A program made the translations under genes and the position numbers. A stretch of DNA of 64,000 nucleotides. It comes from Streptomyces cellostaticus (GTDB taxonomy: Bacteria; Actinomycetota; Actinomycetes; Streptomycetales; Streptomycetaceae). The stretch is taken from the NCBI RefSeq assembly GCF_023630175.1, contig NZ_JALLIN010000008.1:62001-126000 (forward strand). Direction: 5' to 3'. Shown piece after piece: positions 53,510 to 62,097 of this stretch (its first letter is position 1; every line of letters begins with the position of its first letter). A model generated the notes under the pieces. That model was not told the DNA's origin, did no database searches, and saw only the letters and a list, made by a program, of their open reading frames with translations.

Positions 53510-54582
53510 CGCGCGTCACCCCCGGCCGACAACGCTGTCCGGGCCGCGACGAGTTCGGCCGTCAGCACCTCCACCAACCGCCCGGCAGGCAGCTCCCGGG
53601 CCAGCCGGTGTCCCTGGCCGGCCCACAGCGCCATGCCCTGCGCGTCACCGGCCCGGGCGGCGGCCCTGCGCAGCGGCACCGTCACGTGGTGGACCTCGGG
53701 GTAGGCGGCGGGGGCGTAGCGGCCGTGCTCGCGCAGGAAGCGGTTGACCAGGCCGCGCGCGGGGCGGCCGGAGAAGGCCCGGGTCAGCTCGGTGCGGGCG
53801 AAGAGGGGGTTGGTCAGGGCCTGCTTGTGCAGGGCGTGGGCGCCGGACTCCGGGGTGGCGAGGAACGCCGTGCCGAGCTGGGCGGCGCTCGCGCCCGCCG
53901 CGAGGGCGGCGGCGATCTGGCCGCCGCGCATGATGCCGCCGGTGGCGACGACCGGGATGCGCACGGCCTCGCGGATCTGTGCGAGCAGCGACAGCAGGCC
54001 GATGCCCGAGCCGTCGTTCTCGGGGACGTCCCGGTGGGCTCCCTGGTGGCCGCCGGCCTCGACGCCCTGCGCGATCACCGCGTCCGCCCCGGCCCGCTCG
54101 ACGGCACGCGCCTCCTCCGGCGTGGTGGCGGCGACCAGGGTGATCGTCCCGGCGCGGCGCAGGGAGTCGATGGCCTCGCGCGCCGGGACACCGAAGTGGA
54201 AGGAGACCACCGGCACCGGGTCGTCGAGCAGTACGGCGAGCTTGGCGTCGTAGCCGTCGTCCCGGCCGCTGTCCGGGTCGCCCAGCTCGGTCTCGTACCA
54301 GGCGGCCTCTCCGGCGAGCTGGTGGGTGTAGACCTCGACGGTGCCGGACTCCGCGTACTCGGGCTGCGGCATGAGGAGGTTCACGCCGAAGGGCCGGCCG
54401 GTGAGTCCCCGTAGCTGCTTGATCTCCTGGTACATGCCGTCGGCGGTCTTGTAACCGGCGGCGAGGAATCCGAGCCCGCCCGCCTCGGACACGGCCGCGG
54501 CGAGCTGGGGTACGGAGATCCCGCCCGCCATGGGAGCCTGCACGATCGGCCGGGGGAAGAGATCGGTCAGCGCGGAGGACAT
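53506..54582 (-). CDS. Nitronate monooxygenase
   Basis: 358 aa FMN-dependent TIM barrel. It oxidises nitronates, such as propionate 3-nitronate, with oxygen. IVQAPMAGGISVPQLAAAVSEAGGLGF is the N-terminal signature; QGVEAGGHQGAHR contains the catalytic His; VVATGGIMRGGQIAAAL binds FMN phosphate. A 12-bp palindrome, TGGCACATGCCA, lies 51 bp upstream (54633-54644) and may be regulatory. It leads an operon with rsmE and the VOC gene. Confidence 0.92.
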   Translation of the reverse strand: MSSALTDLFPRPIVQAPMAGGISVPQLAAAVSEAGGLGFLAAGYKTADGMYQEIKQLRGLTGRPFGVNLLMPQPEYAESGTVEVYTHQLAGEAAWYETELGDPDSGRDDGYDAKLAVLLDDPVPVVSFHFGVPAREAIDSLRRAGTITLVAATTPEEARAVERAGADAVIAQGVEAGGHQGAHRDVPENDGSGIGLLSLLAQIREAVRIPVVATGGIMRGGQIAAALAAGASAAQLGTAFLATPESGAHALHKQALTNPLFARTELTRAFSGRPARGLVNRFLREHGRYAPAAYPEVHHVTVPLRRAAARAGDAQGMALWAGQGHRLARELPAGRLVEVLTAELVAARTALSAGGDAR

Positions 54583-54703
54583 GCCCGCATGTTGTCACGT
54601 CCCGGGGGGAGCACCGAATCGGGTCTTCCTCATGGCACATGCCACTTTCCGGCCCACGGCTCCGGCCCACCGCACCGGCCGGCGGGTGGACCGGGGCCGG
54701 GCT

Positions 54704-54723
54704 CCGGGGGCGACGGCCCCCGG
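54704..54723 (-). terminator. dnaJ terminator
   Basis: CCGGGGGC and GCCCCCGG form a perfect 8-bp stem with the tetraloop GACG, 31 bp past the dnaJ stop on the minus strand. Confidence 0.7.
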
Positions 54724-54754
54724 CGGGGCCGGGGAGGCACTGCCCCTTCGGCCC

Positions 54755-55891
54755 TCAGCGCCCGTTGAACGCGTCCTTCAACCGGGAGAACAGACCCTGC
54801 TGCCCCGGCTGGAACTGCCCCTGGGGACGCTCCTCGCCCCGGAGCTTCGCCAGTTCGCGCAGCAACCGCTCCTGCTCGGGATCCAGCTTGGTCGGGGTGG
54901 TGACCTCGACGTGCACGATCAGGTCGCCCCGGCCGCCGCCGCGCAGATGCGTGACGCCCCGGTTGTGCAGCGGGATCGACTGGCCGGACTGGGTGCCCGG
55001 CCGGATGTCGACCTCCTCCAGGCCGTCCAGCGTCTCCAGCGGGACCTTGGTGCCGAGCGCCGCCGCGGTCATCGGGATGGTGACCGTGCAGTGCAGGTCG
55101 TCGCCGCGCCGCTGGAAGGTCGAGTGCGGCAGCTCGTGGATCTCGACGTACAGGTCACCGGCCGGACCGCCGCCGGGGCCGACCTCGCCCTCGCCGGCGA
55201 GCTGGATCCGGGTGCCGTTGTCGACACCGGCCGGGATCTTCACGGTGAGGGTGCGGCGGGAGCGCACCCGGCCGTCGCCCGCGCACTCGGGGCACGGGGT
55301 CGGCACGACCGTACCGAAGCCCTGGCACTGGGGGCAGGGCCGCGAGGTCATGACCTGGCCCAGGAAGGACCGGGTGACCTGCGACACCTCGCCGCGGCCG
55401 CGGCACATGTCACATGTCTGGGCGGTCGTGCCCGGAGCCGCGCCCTCGCCGCTGCAGGTGTTGCAGACGACCGCGGTGTCGACCTGGATGTCCTTGGTCG
55501 TGCCGAAGGCCGCCTCGTCCAGCTCGACGTCGATCCGGATCATCGCGTCCTGGCCGCGCCGGGTGCGCGAGCGCGGCCCGCGCTGCGACGCCGTGCCGAA
55601 GAACGCGTCCATGATGTCGGAGAAGTTGCCGAAGCCACCGGCCCCGAACCCGCCCGCGCCCGCGCCGCCCGACTGGGAGAGCGGGTCGCCGCCGAGGTCG
55701 TAGACCTGCTTCTTCTGCGGGTCCGACAGCACCTCGTAAGCGGCGTTGATCTCCTTGAACCGCTCCTGGGTCTTCGGATCGGGGTTGACGTCCGGGTGCA
55801 GCTCGCGCGCGAGCCGACGGAACGCCTTCTTGATCTCATCCTGCGACGCGTCGCGGCGCACGCCGAGAACGGCGTAGTAGTCCGTGGCCAC
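54755..55891 (-). CDS. dnaJ: Chaperone DnaJ (DnaJ2 type)
   Basis: 378 aa, GTG start directly abutting the hrcA stop. J domain at 1-70 with the HPD motif (32-34), a Gly/Phe-rich stretch (GAGAGGFGAGGFGNF), four CxxCxGxG zinc motifs (CNTCSGEG, CDMCRGRG, CPQCQGFG, CPECAGDG) and the C-terminal substrate domain. It delivers unfolded proteins to DnaK. The dnaK-grpE operon is elsewhere; this copy is paired with hrcA and so presumably under HrcA/CIRCE control. Confidence 0.95.
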   Translation of the reverse strand: MATDYYAVLGVRRDASQDEIKKAFRRLARELHPDVNPDPKTQERFKEINAAYEVLSDPQKKQVYDLGGDPLSQSGGAGAGGFGAGGFGNFSDIMDAFFGTASQRGPRSRTRRGQDAMIRIDVELDEAAFGTTKDIQVDTAVVCNTCSGEGAAPGTTAQTCDMCRGRGEVSQVTRSFLGQVMTSRPCPQCQGFGTVVPTPCPECAGDGRVRSRRTLTVKIPAGVDNGTRIQLAGEGEVGPGGGPAGDLYVEIHELPHSTFQRRGDDLHCTVTIPMTAAALGTKVPLETLDGLEEVDIRPGTQSGQSIPLHNRGVTHLRGGGRGDLIVHVEVTTPTKLDPEQERLLRELAKLRGEERPQGQFQPGQQGLFSRLKDAFNGR

Positions 55892-56908
55892 TTACGACTC
55901 CGCCAGGATCTGTCCGACGTACCGTGCCACTGCGCGTACCGCTCCCATCGTTCCCGGGTAATCCATGCGGGTCGGTCCGACCACGCCGAGCTTGGCAACC
56001 GCCTCGCCGCCCGAACCGTAGCCGACCGACACGACGGACGTGGAGTTGAGTCCCTCGTGTGCGTTCTCGTGCCCGATGCGCACCATCACGCCCGGATCCT
56101 TCGCCTCGCCGAGGAGCTTGAGGAGCACGACCTGCTCCTCGAGGGCCTCCAGGACGGGCCGGATCGTGAGGGGAAAGTCATGTCCGAAGCGGGTGAGATT
56201 GGCGGTGCCGCCGATCATCAGCCGCTCCTCGTTCTCCTCGACCAGTGTCTCCAGCAGAGTGGAGAGCACTGTGGAGACCGTACCGCGATCCTCGTGCTCG
56301 AACGCGTCGGGCAGGTCCTCGACCAGACGCGGCACGTCGGTGAACCGGCGTCCCGCGACCCGGCTGTTGAGCCTCGCCCTGAGGTCGGCGAGGGCAGTCT
56401 CCCCGAACGGCGCCGGGCAGTCCACCATCCGCTGCTCGACCCGGCCGGTGTCCGTGATCAGCACGAGCATCACGCGCGCGGGGGCGAGCGAGAGCAGCTC
56501 CACGTGCCGCACGGTGGACCGGGTCAGGGACGGGTACTGCACGACGGCGACCTGCCGGGTGAGCTGCGCGAGCAGCCGCACCGTGCGGGCGACGACGTCG
56601 TCGAGGTCGACGGCGCCCTCGAGGAAGTTCTGGATCGCCCGGCGCTCGGGCCCCGTCATCGGCTTGACGCCCGCGAGCTTGTCCACGAACAGCCGGTAGC
56701 CCTTGTCGGTGGGGATGCGCCCGGCGCTGGTGTGCGGCTGGGCGATGTACCCCTCGTCCTCCAGGGCGGCCATGTCGTTGCGCACGGTCGCCGGGGACAC
56801 GCCGAGGCCGTGCCGCTCGGTGAGTGCCTTGGAGCCGACCGGCTCCTCGGTGCCCACGTAGTCCTGGACGATGGCGCGCAGCACCTGAAGCCTGCGTTCA
56901 CTCAGCAT
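55892..56908 (-). CDS. hrcA: Heat-inducible transcription repressor HrcA
   Basis: 338 aa. The winged-helix N-terminus ([28 protein letters not shown]) binds CIRCE. The GAF-like middle and the dimer domain follow, ending [24 protein letters not shown], a family hallmark. A CIRCE element lies 50 bp upstream, indicating autoregulation. Cotranscribed with dnaJ. Confidence 0.96.
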   Translation of the reverse strand: MLSERRLQVLRAIVQDYVGTEEPVGSKALTERHGLGVSPATVRNDMAALEDEGYIAQPHTSAGRIPTDKGYRLFVDKLAGVKPMTGPERRAIQNFLEGAVDLDDVVARTVRLLAQLTRQVAVVQYPSLTRSTVRHVELLSLAPARVMLVLITDTGRVEQRMVDCPAPFGETALADLRARLNSRVAGRRFTDVPRLVEDLPDAFEHEDRGTVSTVLSTLLETLVEENEERLMIGGTANLTRFGHDFPLTIRPVLEALEEQVVLLKLLGEAKDPGVMVRIGHENAHEGLNSTSVVSVGYGSGGEAVAKLGVVGPTRMDYPGTMGAVRAVARYVGQILAES

Positions 56909-56957
56909 CCGCGCGCACCTCCAGCATGTCTTCCGCTCGGCCCTTCGGTTCGTCCGC

Positions 56958-56984
56958 CTGGCACTCGATGTGCCCGAGTGCCAG
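56958..56984. promoter_or_regulatory. CIRCE element controlling hrcA-dnaJ
   Basis: CTGGCACTC, nine bases, GAGTGCCAG: a perfect 9-9-9 inverted repeat matching the CIRCE layout (consensus arms TTAGCACTC and GAGTGCTAA). A -10-like TACACT read on the minus strand lies at 57002-56997, placing the element just downstream of the promoter. HrcA binding is expected from family knowledge. Confidence 0.9.
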
Positions 56985-57069
56985 CGTTCCCCGGCCAGTG
57001 TACGGCCGTGGGGTACTCCCCGGGCAAGGTCGGCCCCGCCGTACCCCGTCCTACCGCTAGCGTCGCGTC

Positions 57070-57792
57070 ATGACCGTGACTTGGGAAGAGCTGGGGTGGG
57101 AGCGGTTGGCCGGCGGGGTCGGGCGCTGCCGGCTGCCCGGCTGGGACTGCACCGCGGGCCTGGTGCTGGGGGCGGGTACGGCCCTGATGGTGGACGCCGG
57201 GTCGAGCCTCGCCGAGGGTGCGCGGCTGCGGGAGCAGGCGCAGCGGCTCGCGGGGCACCGTGTGACCCATCTCGCGCTCACCCATCCCCACTTCGACCAC
57301 GTCTTCGGGGCGTCCGCCCTGGCCGGGGCCGAGGTGTACGCGGCGGTCGGCATGGACGCGGTGCTGGCGCGCGGGCGCGAGGAGCTGCGCCTGGACGCCA
57401 TCAGGAACGGCCTGCCGGTGCCGGACGCCGACGAGGCGGTGGACGCGCCGGCGCGGCCCCGGCACCTGGTCTGCGGGGAGTGGACCCTGGACCTGGGCGG
57501 CGGGCGCCAGGTGCTGCTGGCCAACGTGGGTCCCGGCCACACGGCCCACGATCTGGCGGTGCTGGTGCCGGGCGACCCGGAGGTCGTCTTCTGCGGCGAT
57601 CTGGTGGAGGAGTCGGGGGAACCGCAGGCGGGCCCGGACGCGGTGCCGTCCCGCTGGCCGGACGCGCTCGACCACCTGCTGTCCCTCGGCGGCGAGGACG
57701 CGCTGTACGTACCCGGCCACGGAGCGGTGGTGGACGCGGCGTTCGTACGGCGTCAGCGCGAAGAGCTCGCGGCTCGCTTCGGCGTGTCATGA
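57070..57792 (+). CDS. Metallo-beta-lactamase-fold hydrolase
   Basis: 240 aa. The metal motif is LTHPHFDHVFG; GPGHTAHDLAV gives the next His and FCGDLVEESG the bridging Asp; YVPGHGAVVD holds the last His. Short glyoxalase II-like layout with two metals. The substrate is unknown. Divergent from hrcA. Confidence 0.88.
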   Translation: MTVTWEELGWERLAGGVGRCRLPGWDCTAGLVLGAGTALMVDAGSSLAEGARLREQAQRLAGHRVTHLALTHPHFDHVFGASALAGAEVYAAVGMDAVLARGREELRLDAIRNGLPVPDADEAVDAPARPRHLVCGEWTLDLGGGRQVLLANVGPGHTAHDLAVLVPGDPEVVFCGDLVEESGEPQAGPDAVPSRWPDALDHLLSLGGEDALYVPGHGAVVDAAFVRRQREELAARFGVS

Positions 57793-57826
57793 GCACGGAC
57801 CCGCCGGTTCTCCTATCGTCGTGCGA

Positions 57827-58624
57827 ATGCGCCAGTACACCTCCGATCTGACCCCGCCGTGGAAGAAGCCCCGGCCCGTGCCCGAGGTCGCGGCCCAGCC
57901 GGGGCTGGTGGTCGAGGAGCCCGGTACCGGGTTCTGCGGGGCGGTGGTCCGCTGCGAGGCGGGCACGGTGACGCTGGAGGACCGCTTCGGCAAGCACCGG
58001 GTGTTCCCGCTGGAACCGCGCGGTTTCCTGCTGGAGGGCAGGGTGGTGACCCTGGTGCGGCCGTCGTCGGGTCCGGCACGGCCCACCCGCACGGCGTCCG
58101 GTTCGGTGGCCGTTCCCGGCGCACGCGCGCGCGTGGCCCGCGCCGGCCGCATCTACGTCGAGGGCCGGCACGACGCCGAGCTGGTCGAGAAGGTGTGGGG
58201 CGACGACCTGCGCGTCGAGGGCGTGGTGGTGGAGTACCTGGAGGGCGTGGACGACCTGCCGTCGATCGTGGCGGAGTTCGCGCCCGGCCCCGACGCGCGG
58301 CTGGGTGTCCTGGTGGACCACCTGGTGCCGGGCACGAAGGAGTGGCGCATCGCCGAGTCGGTGACGAGCGAGCACGCGCTGGTCGTCGGCCACCCGTACA
58401 TCGACGTCTGGGAGGCGGTGAAGCCCGCCTCGCTGGGCATCCGGTCCTGGCCCCGCGTCCCGCACGGCCAGGACTGGAAGACCGGCGTGTGCCGGTCCCT
58501 GGGCTGGCCGGAGAACACGGGCGCGGCCTGGCAGCGGATCCTGTCCCGGGTGCGGTCCTACAAGGACCTGGAGCCGGAGCTGCTGGGCCGCGTGGAGGAA
58601 CTGATCGACTTCGTCACGGCGTAG
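57827..58624 (+). CDS. DUF3097-family protein with Toprim-like segment
   Basis: 265 aa from the ATG at 57827; GTG 57821 is in frame. A -10-like TATCGT (57813) and the lack of a ribosome-binding site suggest a leaderless message. The N-terminus RQYTSDLTPPWKKPRPVPEV identifies the family. Residues about 107-175 read IYVEGRHDAELVEKVWG, then VEYLEG and LGVLVDHLVPGTKE, which resembles the Glu and DxD-like positions of a Toprim fold. Widespread in actinobacteria, function unknown. Confidence 0.8.
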   Translation: MRQYTSDLTPPWKKPRPVPEVAAQPGLVVEEPGTGFCGAVVRCEAGTVTLEDRFGKHRVFPLEPRGFLLEGRVVTLVRPSSGPARPTRTASGSVAVPGARARVARAGRIYVEGRHDAELVEKVWGDDLRVEGVVVEYLEGVDDLPSIVAEFAPGPDARLGVLVDHLVPGTKEWRIAESVTSEHALVVGHPYIDVWEAVKPASLGIRSWPRVPHGQDWKTGVCRSLGWPENTGAAWQRILSRVRSYKDLEPELLGRVEELIDFVTA

Positions 58625-58815
58625 CGGGGAGCGGCGGAAGGCGCCGAAGCGGCGCGTGTCGAGATCGATGCCGACGGCCGGCGGTGGCACGAGGTCGCCG
58701 AACCTACGCGTCCGCCTGCTCCGGTGGTCCGCCGCCAGGCCTGTCCCGGCGGGCCCCGTCCGCCGCGCACCGTCGGCGGCAGCCCACGAACCACGTCAGG
58801 GACGCGATCCCGGCT

Positions 58816-58841
58816 TCCCGCCGGTTCGCCCTCCGGCGGGA
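58816..58841 (-). terminator. hemW terminator
   Basis: TCCCGCCGG (58816-58824) and CCGGCGGGA (58833-58841) form a perfect 9-bp stem with an 8-base loop, starting directly at the hemW stop. The rest of the 217-bp gap to the convergent DUF3097 gene shows no gene. Confidence 0.7.
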
Positions 58842-60074
58842 TCAGTCCACCAGGTCCCGCACCACCGCGTCCGCCAGCAGGCGGCCGCGCAGGGTCAGGA
58901 CGGCGCGCCCCTCGTCGTACGGGCCCGCCTGGAGGAGGCCGTCGGACAGGGCGCGTCCTGAGGCCGCCAGGCCCTCCCGACGCAGCAGCGACAGGGGGGC
59001 GCCCTCCCGCAGCCGCAGCTCCAGCAGGACCCGCTCCACCCGCCGGTCCTCGTCCGAGAGCAGTTCGCGGCCCGCGCCCGGGGAACGGCCCGCGGCCAGT
59101 GCCGCCGCGTAGGCGCCCGGGTGCTTGACGTTCCACCAGCGGACCCCGCCCACGTGCGAGTGGGCCCCGGGACCCGCTCCCCACCAGTCGGCGCCCCGCC
59201 AGTACAGCTCGTTGTGCAGACAGCGCCCGGACCGGGACGTGGCCCAGTTGGAGACCTCGTACCACTCGAAGCCCGCGGCGGACAGCGTCTCCTCGGCGAT
59301 CAGGTAGCGGTCCGCGTGGACGTCGTCGTCCGTCGCCGGGACCTCGCCGCGGCGGATGCGCCGGGCGAGCTGGGTGCCCTCCTCCACGATCAGGGCATAG
59401 GCGCTGACGTGGTCGGGGCCCGCGCCGACCGCCGCGTCGAGCGAGGCCCGCCAGTCGTCGTCGCTCTCCCCGGGAGTGCCGTAGATCAGGTCCAGGTTGA
59501 CATGCTCGAAGCCGGCCGCCCGGGCCTCGGCCACACATGCCTCGGGGCGTCCGGGGGTGTGCGTGCGGTCGAGCACGCGCAGCACGTGCTGCCGCGCGCT
59601 CTGCATGCCGAACGAGATCCGGTTGAAGCCGCCCTCCCGGAGGGTGGCGAGGTACGCCGGGTCGACCGACTCCGGGTTCGCCTCGGTCGTGATCTCCGCG
59701 TCCGGCGCGAGACCGAACTCGTCGCGGATCGCCGCCAGCGCCCGCACCAGGTCGGCCGCGGCCAGCAGGGTGGGCGTGCCGCCGCCCACGAAGACGGTAC
59801 GGACCTGGCGGGGGTCGTCGCCCAGGACCTTCCGCGCCAGCCGGATCTCGTCCGTCAGGGTGTCCGCGTAGTTGTCCCGGGACGCGAGCACACCGCCGGT
59901 GCCGCGCAGCTCGGTGGCGGTGTACGTGTTGAAGTCGCAGTAGCCGCAGCGGGTCGCGCAGTACGGGACGTGCAGGTAGAACCCTAGGGGGCGGCCGGCG
60001 GCCCCGGCGAGCGCGGAGGCGGGCAGCGCGCCGTCGTCGGGGACGGGCTCACCGTCGGGGAGTGCGGAAGGCAT
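58842..60074 (-). CDS. hemW: Heme chaperone HemW (radical SAM, HemN-like)
   Basis: 410 aa from the ATG at 60074; ATG 60083 is also in frame. The radical SAM cluster motif is CATRCGYC with Cys39, Cys43 and Cys46, so CxxxCxxC is intact. VFVGGGTPTLL and SFGMQSARQHVLRVLDRTH follow as in HemN/HemW. It lacks the N-terminal part characteristic of true coproporphyrinogen dehydrogenase, so heme delivery is favoured. Streptomyces makes heme by the coproporphyrin route, which also argues for HemW. Confidence 0.9.
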   Translation of the reverse strand: MPSALPDGEPVPDDGALPASALAGAAGRPLGFYLHVPYCATRCGYCDFNTYTATELRGTGGVLASRDNYADTLTDEIRLARKVLGDDPRQVRTVFVGGGTPTLLAAADLVRALAAIRDEFGLAPDAEITTEANPESVDPAYLATLREGGFNRISFGMQSARQHVLRVLDRTHTPGRPEACVAEARAAGFEHVNLDLIYGTPGESDDDWRASLDAAVGAGPDHVSAYALIVEEGTQLARRIRRGEVPATDDDVHADRYLIAEETLSAAGFEWYEVSNWATSRSGRCLHNELYWRGADWWGAGPGAHSHVGGVRWWNVKHPGAYAAALAAGRSPGAGRELLSDEDRRVERVLLELRLREGAPLSLLRREGLAASGRALSDGLLQAGPYDEGRAVLTLRGRLLADAVVRDLVD

Positions 60075-60101
60075 GCCCCCCATTGTCCCGTACGGCGGGA
60101 C

Positions 60102-61913
60102 TCACCCCGCCTGGAGCACCAGCAGGGCCAGGTCGTCCTCGGGCCGGCCCCCGCCGAAGTCGTGCACGAGGCGGCGGATCCGCTCGGCTATCTCCTCGGC
60201 GTTCAGGCCCGCGCAGCCGGACAGGGCCCGGGCGAGCCCGTCGCCGTCGTCGAACTGGCGGGAGCCGGAGCGCCGCTCGGTGACGCCGTCGGTGACGCAC
60301 AGCATGCTGTCGCCGGGCCGCAGCTCGACGGTCTCGCTGGTGTAGGTCTCGTCCTCCACCACGCCGAGCAGGGTCTGCGGGCGGGCCGCGGTGCGCACCT
60401 CGCCGTCGGGGCGCAGCAGCAGTGGCAGGGGGTGCCCGGCGGAGGCGAGGGTGCAGCGGACGCCGCCGTCGGCGTGGGGCGTCAGCTCGCCGTAGAGCAG
60501 GGACAGGAAGCGTGTCTGCGGTCCGTCCCCGGCGGCCACGGGGCGGCCGCCGGCCGCGACCAGCGTGCGGGCGGCGGCGTCGGCGGCCTCGGTGGCGTCG
60601 TCGAGGAGGAGCTGGTTGAGCCGGTCCAGGACGTCGGCGACCCGGTACCCCTCGCGGGCCAGCAGGCGCAGCCACGGCCGGGCGAGCCCGATCACGACGG
60701 CCGCCTCCGGGCCCTTGCCCTGGACGTCGCCCACGGCGAAGCACCAGCGGCCGTCGCCCGCCGGGAACAGGTCGTAGAAGTCGCCGCTCGGGCCGCCCTT
60801 GTCGCGGGGTTCGTAGACGAGGGCGCTGCTCATGCCGGGGATCTCGGCCACCGCCCCGGGCAGCAGCCCGCGCTGCAGGACGGCGCTGATGGTGGCCTGC
60901 CGGGCGTACTGGCGGGCCGCGCCGATGGCGAGGGCCACCCGGCGGCTCAGGTCCTCCACCAGACCGGTCACCTCATCGGGGAACCGGGGCTGTCCGCACC
61001 GCCCGAGGACCAGGGTGCCGAGCGGGCGGCCGCCGGCCATGAGGCGGAAGGCGAGGGCCGTGCCGTGGGTGCCGAGCGCCTCGCCGGGCCACGGGTAGGG
61101 CTCCGGGTCGGGGCGCAGGCACTCCGGTGGCCGGGGCGGTTGCTTCTCCAGGGCGAGGTGCAGTTCCTCGGCGCGGTCCTCGTCCGCCACCCACACCCGG
61201 GCGGGTACGAGGCCGTCGCCGCCGCGTACGGTCGCCTCGTCCTCCAGCCAGACCGCGCACCAGTCGGCGAGCCGGGGCACGATCAGCCGGCCGGTGAGGG
61301 CGGCGACCAGGTTCTCGTCGAGCTGTCCGGCCAGCAGGTCGGAGGCCTCGGCGAGGAAGGAGAGCGCGCCCCGGCCGAGCCAGTCCCGGTCGCGTCCGGC
61401 TCCCTGCGGCCGCGGGGCGAGGACCTCGGCGACGCCCAGGTCGGGGGCGGACGGGTCCAGGGGTTCGCCGCCGGGCCGCAGCCGCGCCCAGACGGTCTTG
61501 CCGTCCCGGCGGTAGGTGACGCCCCAGGTCTCCGCGAGGGTGGCGACCAGGCGCAGCCCGCGCCCGTACTCCTGCGTCTCGTGCGGTGCCTCGCCGGCAC
61601 CGGGATCGCGCGGGGCGCGGCACGGATGGCGGTCGCCGACCTCGACGACGAGGGCTCCGGACGCCTCCAGACGCCAGTCCACGTCGATGTCGGTGCCCGC
61701 GTGGACGACGGCGTTGGTGACGAGTTCGCTGACGACGGCCATGGCGTCGTCCACGAACCGCCGGGGCGCCTGGGGGACGTCGGCGAGCGCGGCGCGCACC
61801 AGGGCGCGGGCGGAGCCCGGGGCGAGCGGACTGCCCGGCAGGCCGGCGTGCCCGCGCACCGTCGGGGCGGGGGCGTCGTTCTCCCGTTGCGTCGGTATGG
61901 CCGCCATGTCCAT
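60102..61913 (-). CDS. PP2C (SpoIIE-type) phosphatase with anti-sigma-factor-like ATPase domain
   Basis: 603 aa from the ATG at 61913 (longer frame rejected). Residues 20-150 form an RsbW-like HATPase_c domain: N-box SELVTNAVVHAG and G-box EYGRGLRLVATLAETWG. Residues 175-330 resemble a GAF sensor. The C-terminal SpoIIE phosphatase (about 370-600) has SGDFYDLFP, VGDVQGKGPEAA, DGVTERR and PEDDLALLVLQ, with the metal-binding aspartates. Such kinase-phosphatase proteins control anti-anti-sigma factors in Streptomyces stress signalling. No sigma or anti-sigma partner lies next to it. Confidence 0.9.
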   Translation of the reverse strand: MDMAAIPTQRENDAPAPTVRGHAGLPGSPLAPGSARALVRAALADVPQAPRRFVDDAMAVVSELVTNAVVHAGTDIDVDWRLEASGALVVEVGDRHPCRAPRDPGAGEAPHETQEYGRGLRLVATLAETWGVTYRRDGKTVWARLRPGGEPLDPSAPDLGVAEVLAPRPQGAGRDRDWLGRGALSFLAEASDLLAGQLDENLVAALTGRLIVPRLADWCAVWLEDEATVRGGDGLVPARVWVADEDRAEELHLALEKQPPRPPECLRPDPEPYPWPGEALGTHGTALAFRLMAGGRPLGTLVLGRCGQPRFPDEVTGLVEDLSRRVALAIGAARQYARQATISAVLQRGLLPGAVAEIPGMSSALVYEPRDKGGPSGDFYDLFPAGDGRWCFAVGDVQGKGPEAAVVIGLARPWLRLLAREGYRVADVLDRLNQLLLDDATEAADAAARTLVAAGGRPVAAGDGPQTRFLSLLYGELTPHADGGVRCTLASAGHPLPLLLRPDGEVRTAARPQTLLGVVEDETYTSETVELRPGDSMLCVTDGVTERRSGSRQFDDGDGLARALSGCAGLNAEEIAERIRRLVHDFGGGRPEDDLALLVLQAG

Positions 61914-62046
61914 GCGGCCAGGGTGACAGACCGGACGCGAGCCTAAGCGGTGAGTCACCGAAGCGGGCGGCAACGCGTGAGAACTGTGCTACCGAGGCGC
62001 AGGAAGACGGTCAGTTCCGGACGGGAAGCGGCGCGAGTCGTAAGGG

Positions 62047-62077
62047 GGCGGGGACCGCACCGGGCGCGGCCCCCGCC
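62047..62077 (-). terminator. Terminator of the acyl-CoA ligase gene
   Basis: GGCGGGG-a-CCGC and GCGG-c-CCCCGCC pair over 11 bp with one internal mismatch and a 7-base loop, 21 bp beyond the ligase stop. Confidence 0.7.
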
Positions 62078-62097
62078 GTCCTCACGCTTCGGCGGCG

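Noticed and set aside
54530..57073. 847-codon frame antisense to dnaJ and hrcA
   Set aside because: Covers two certain genes on the opposite strand and shows no domain; it arises from GC codon bias.
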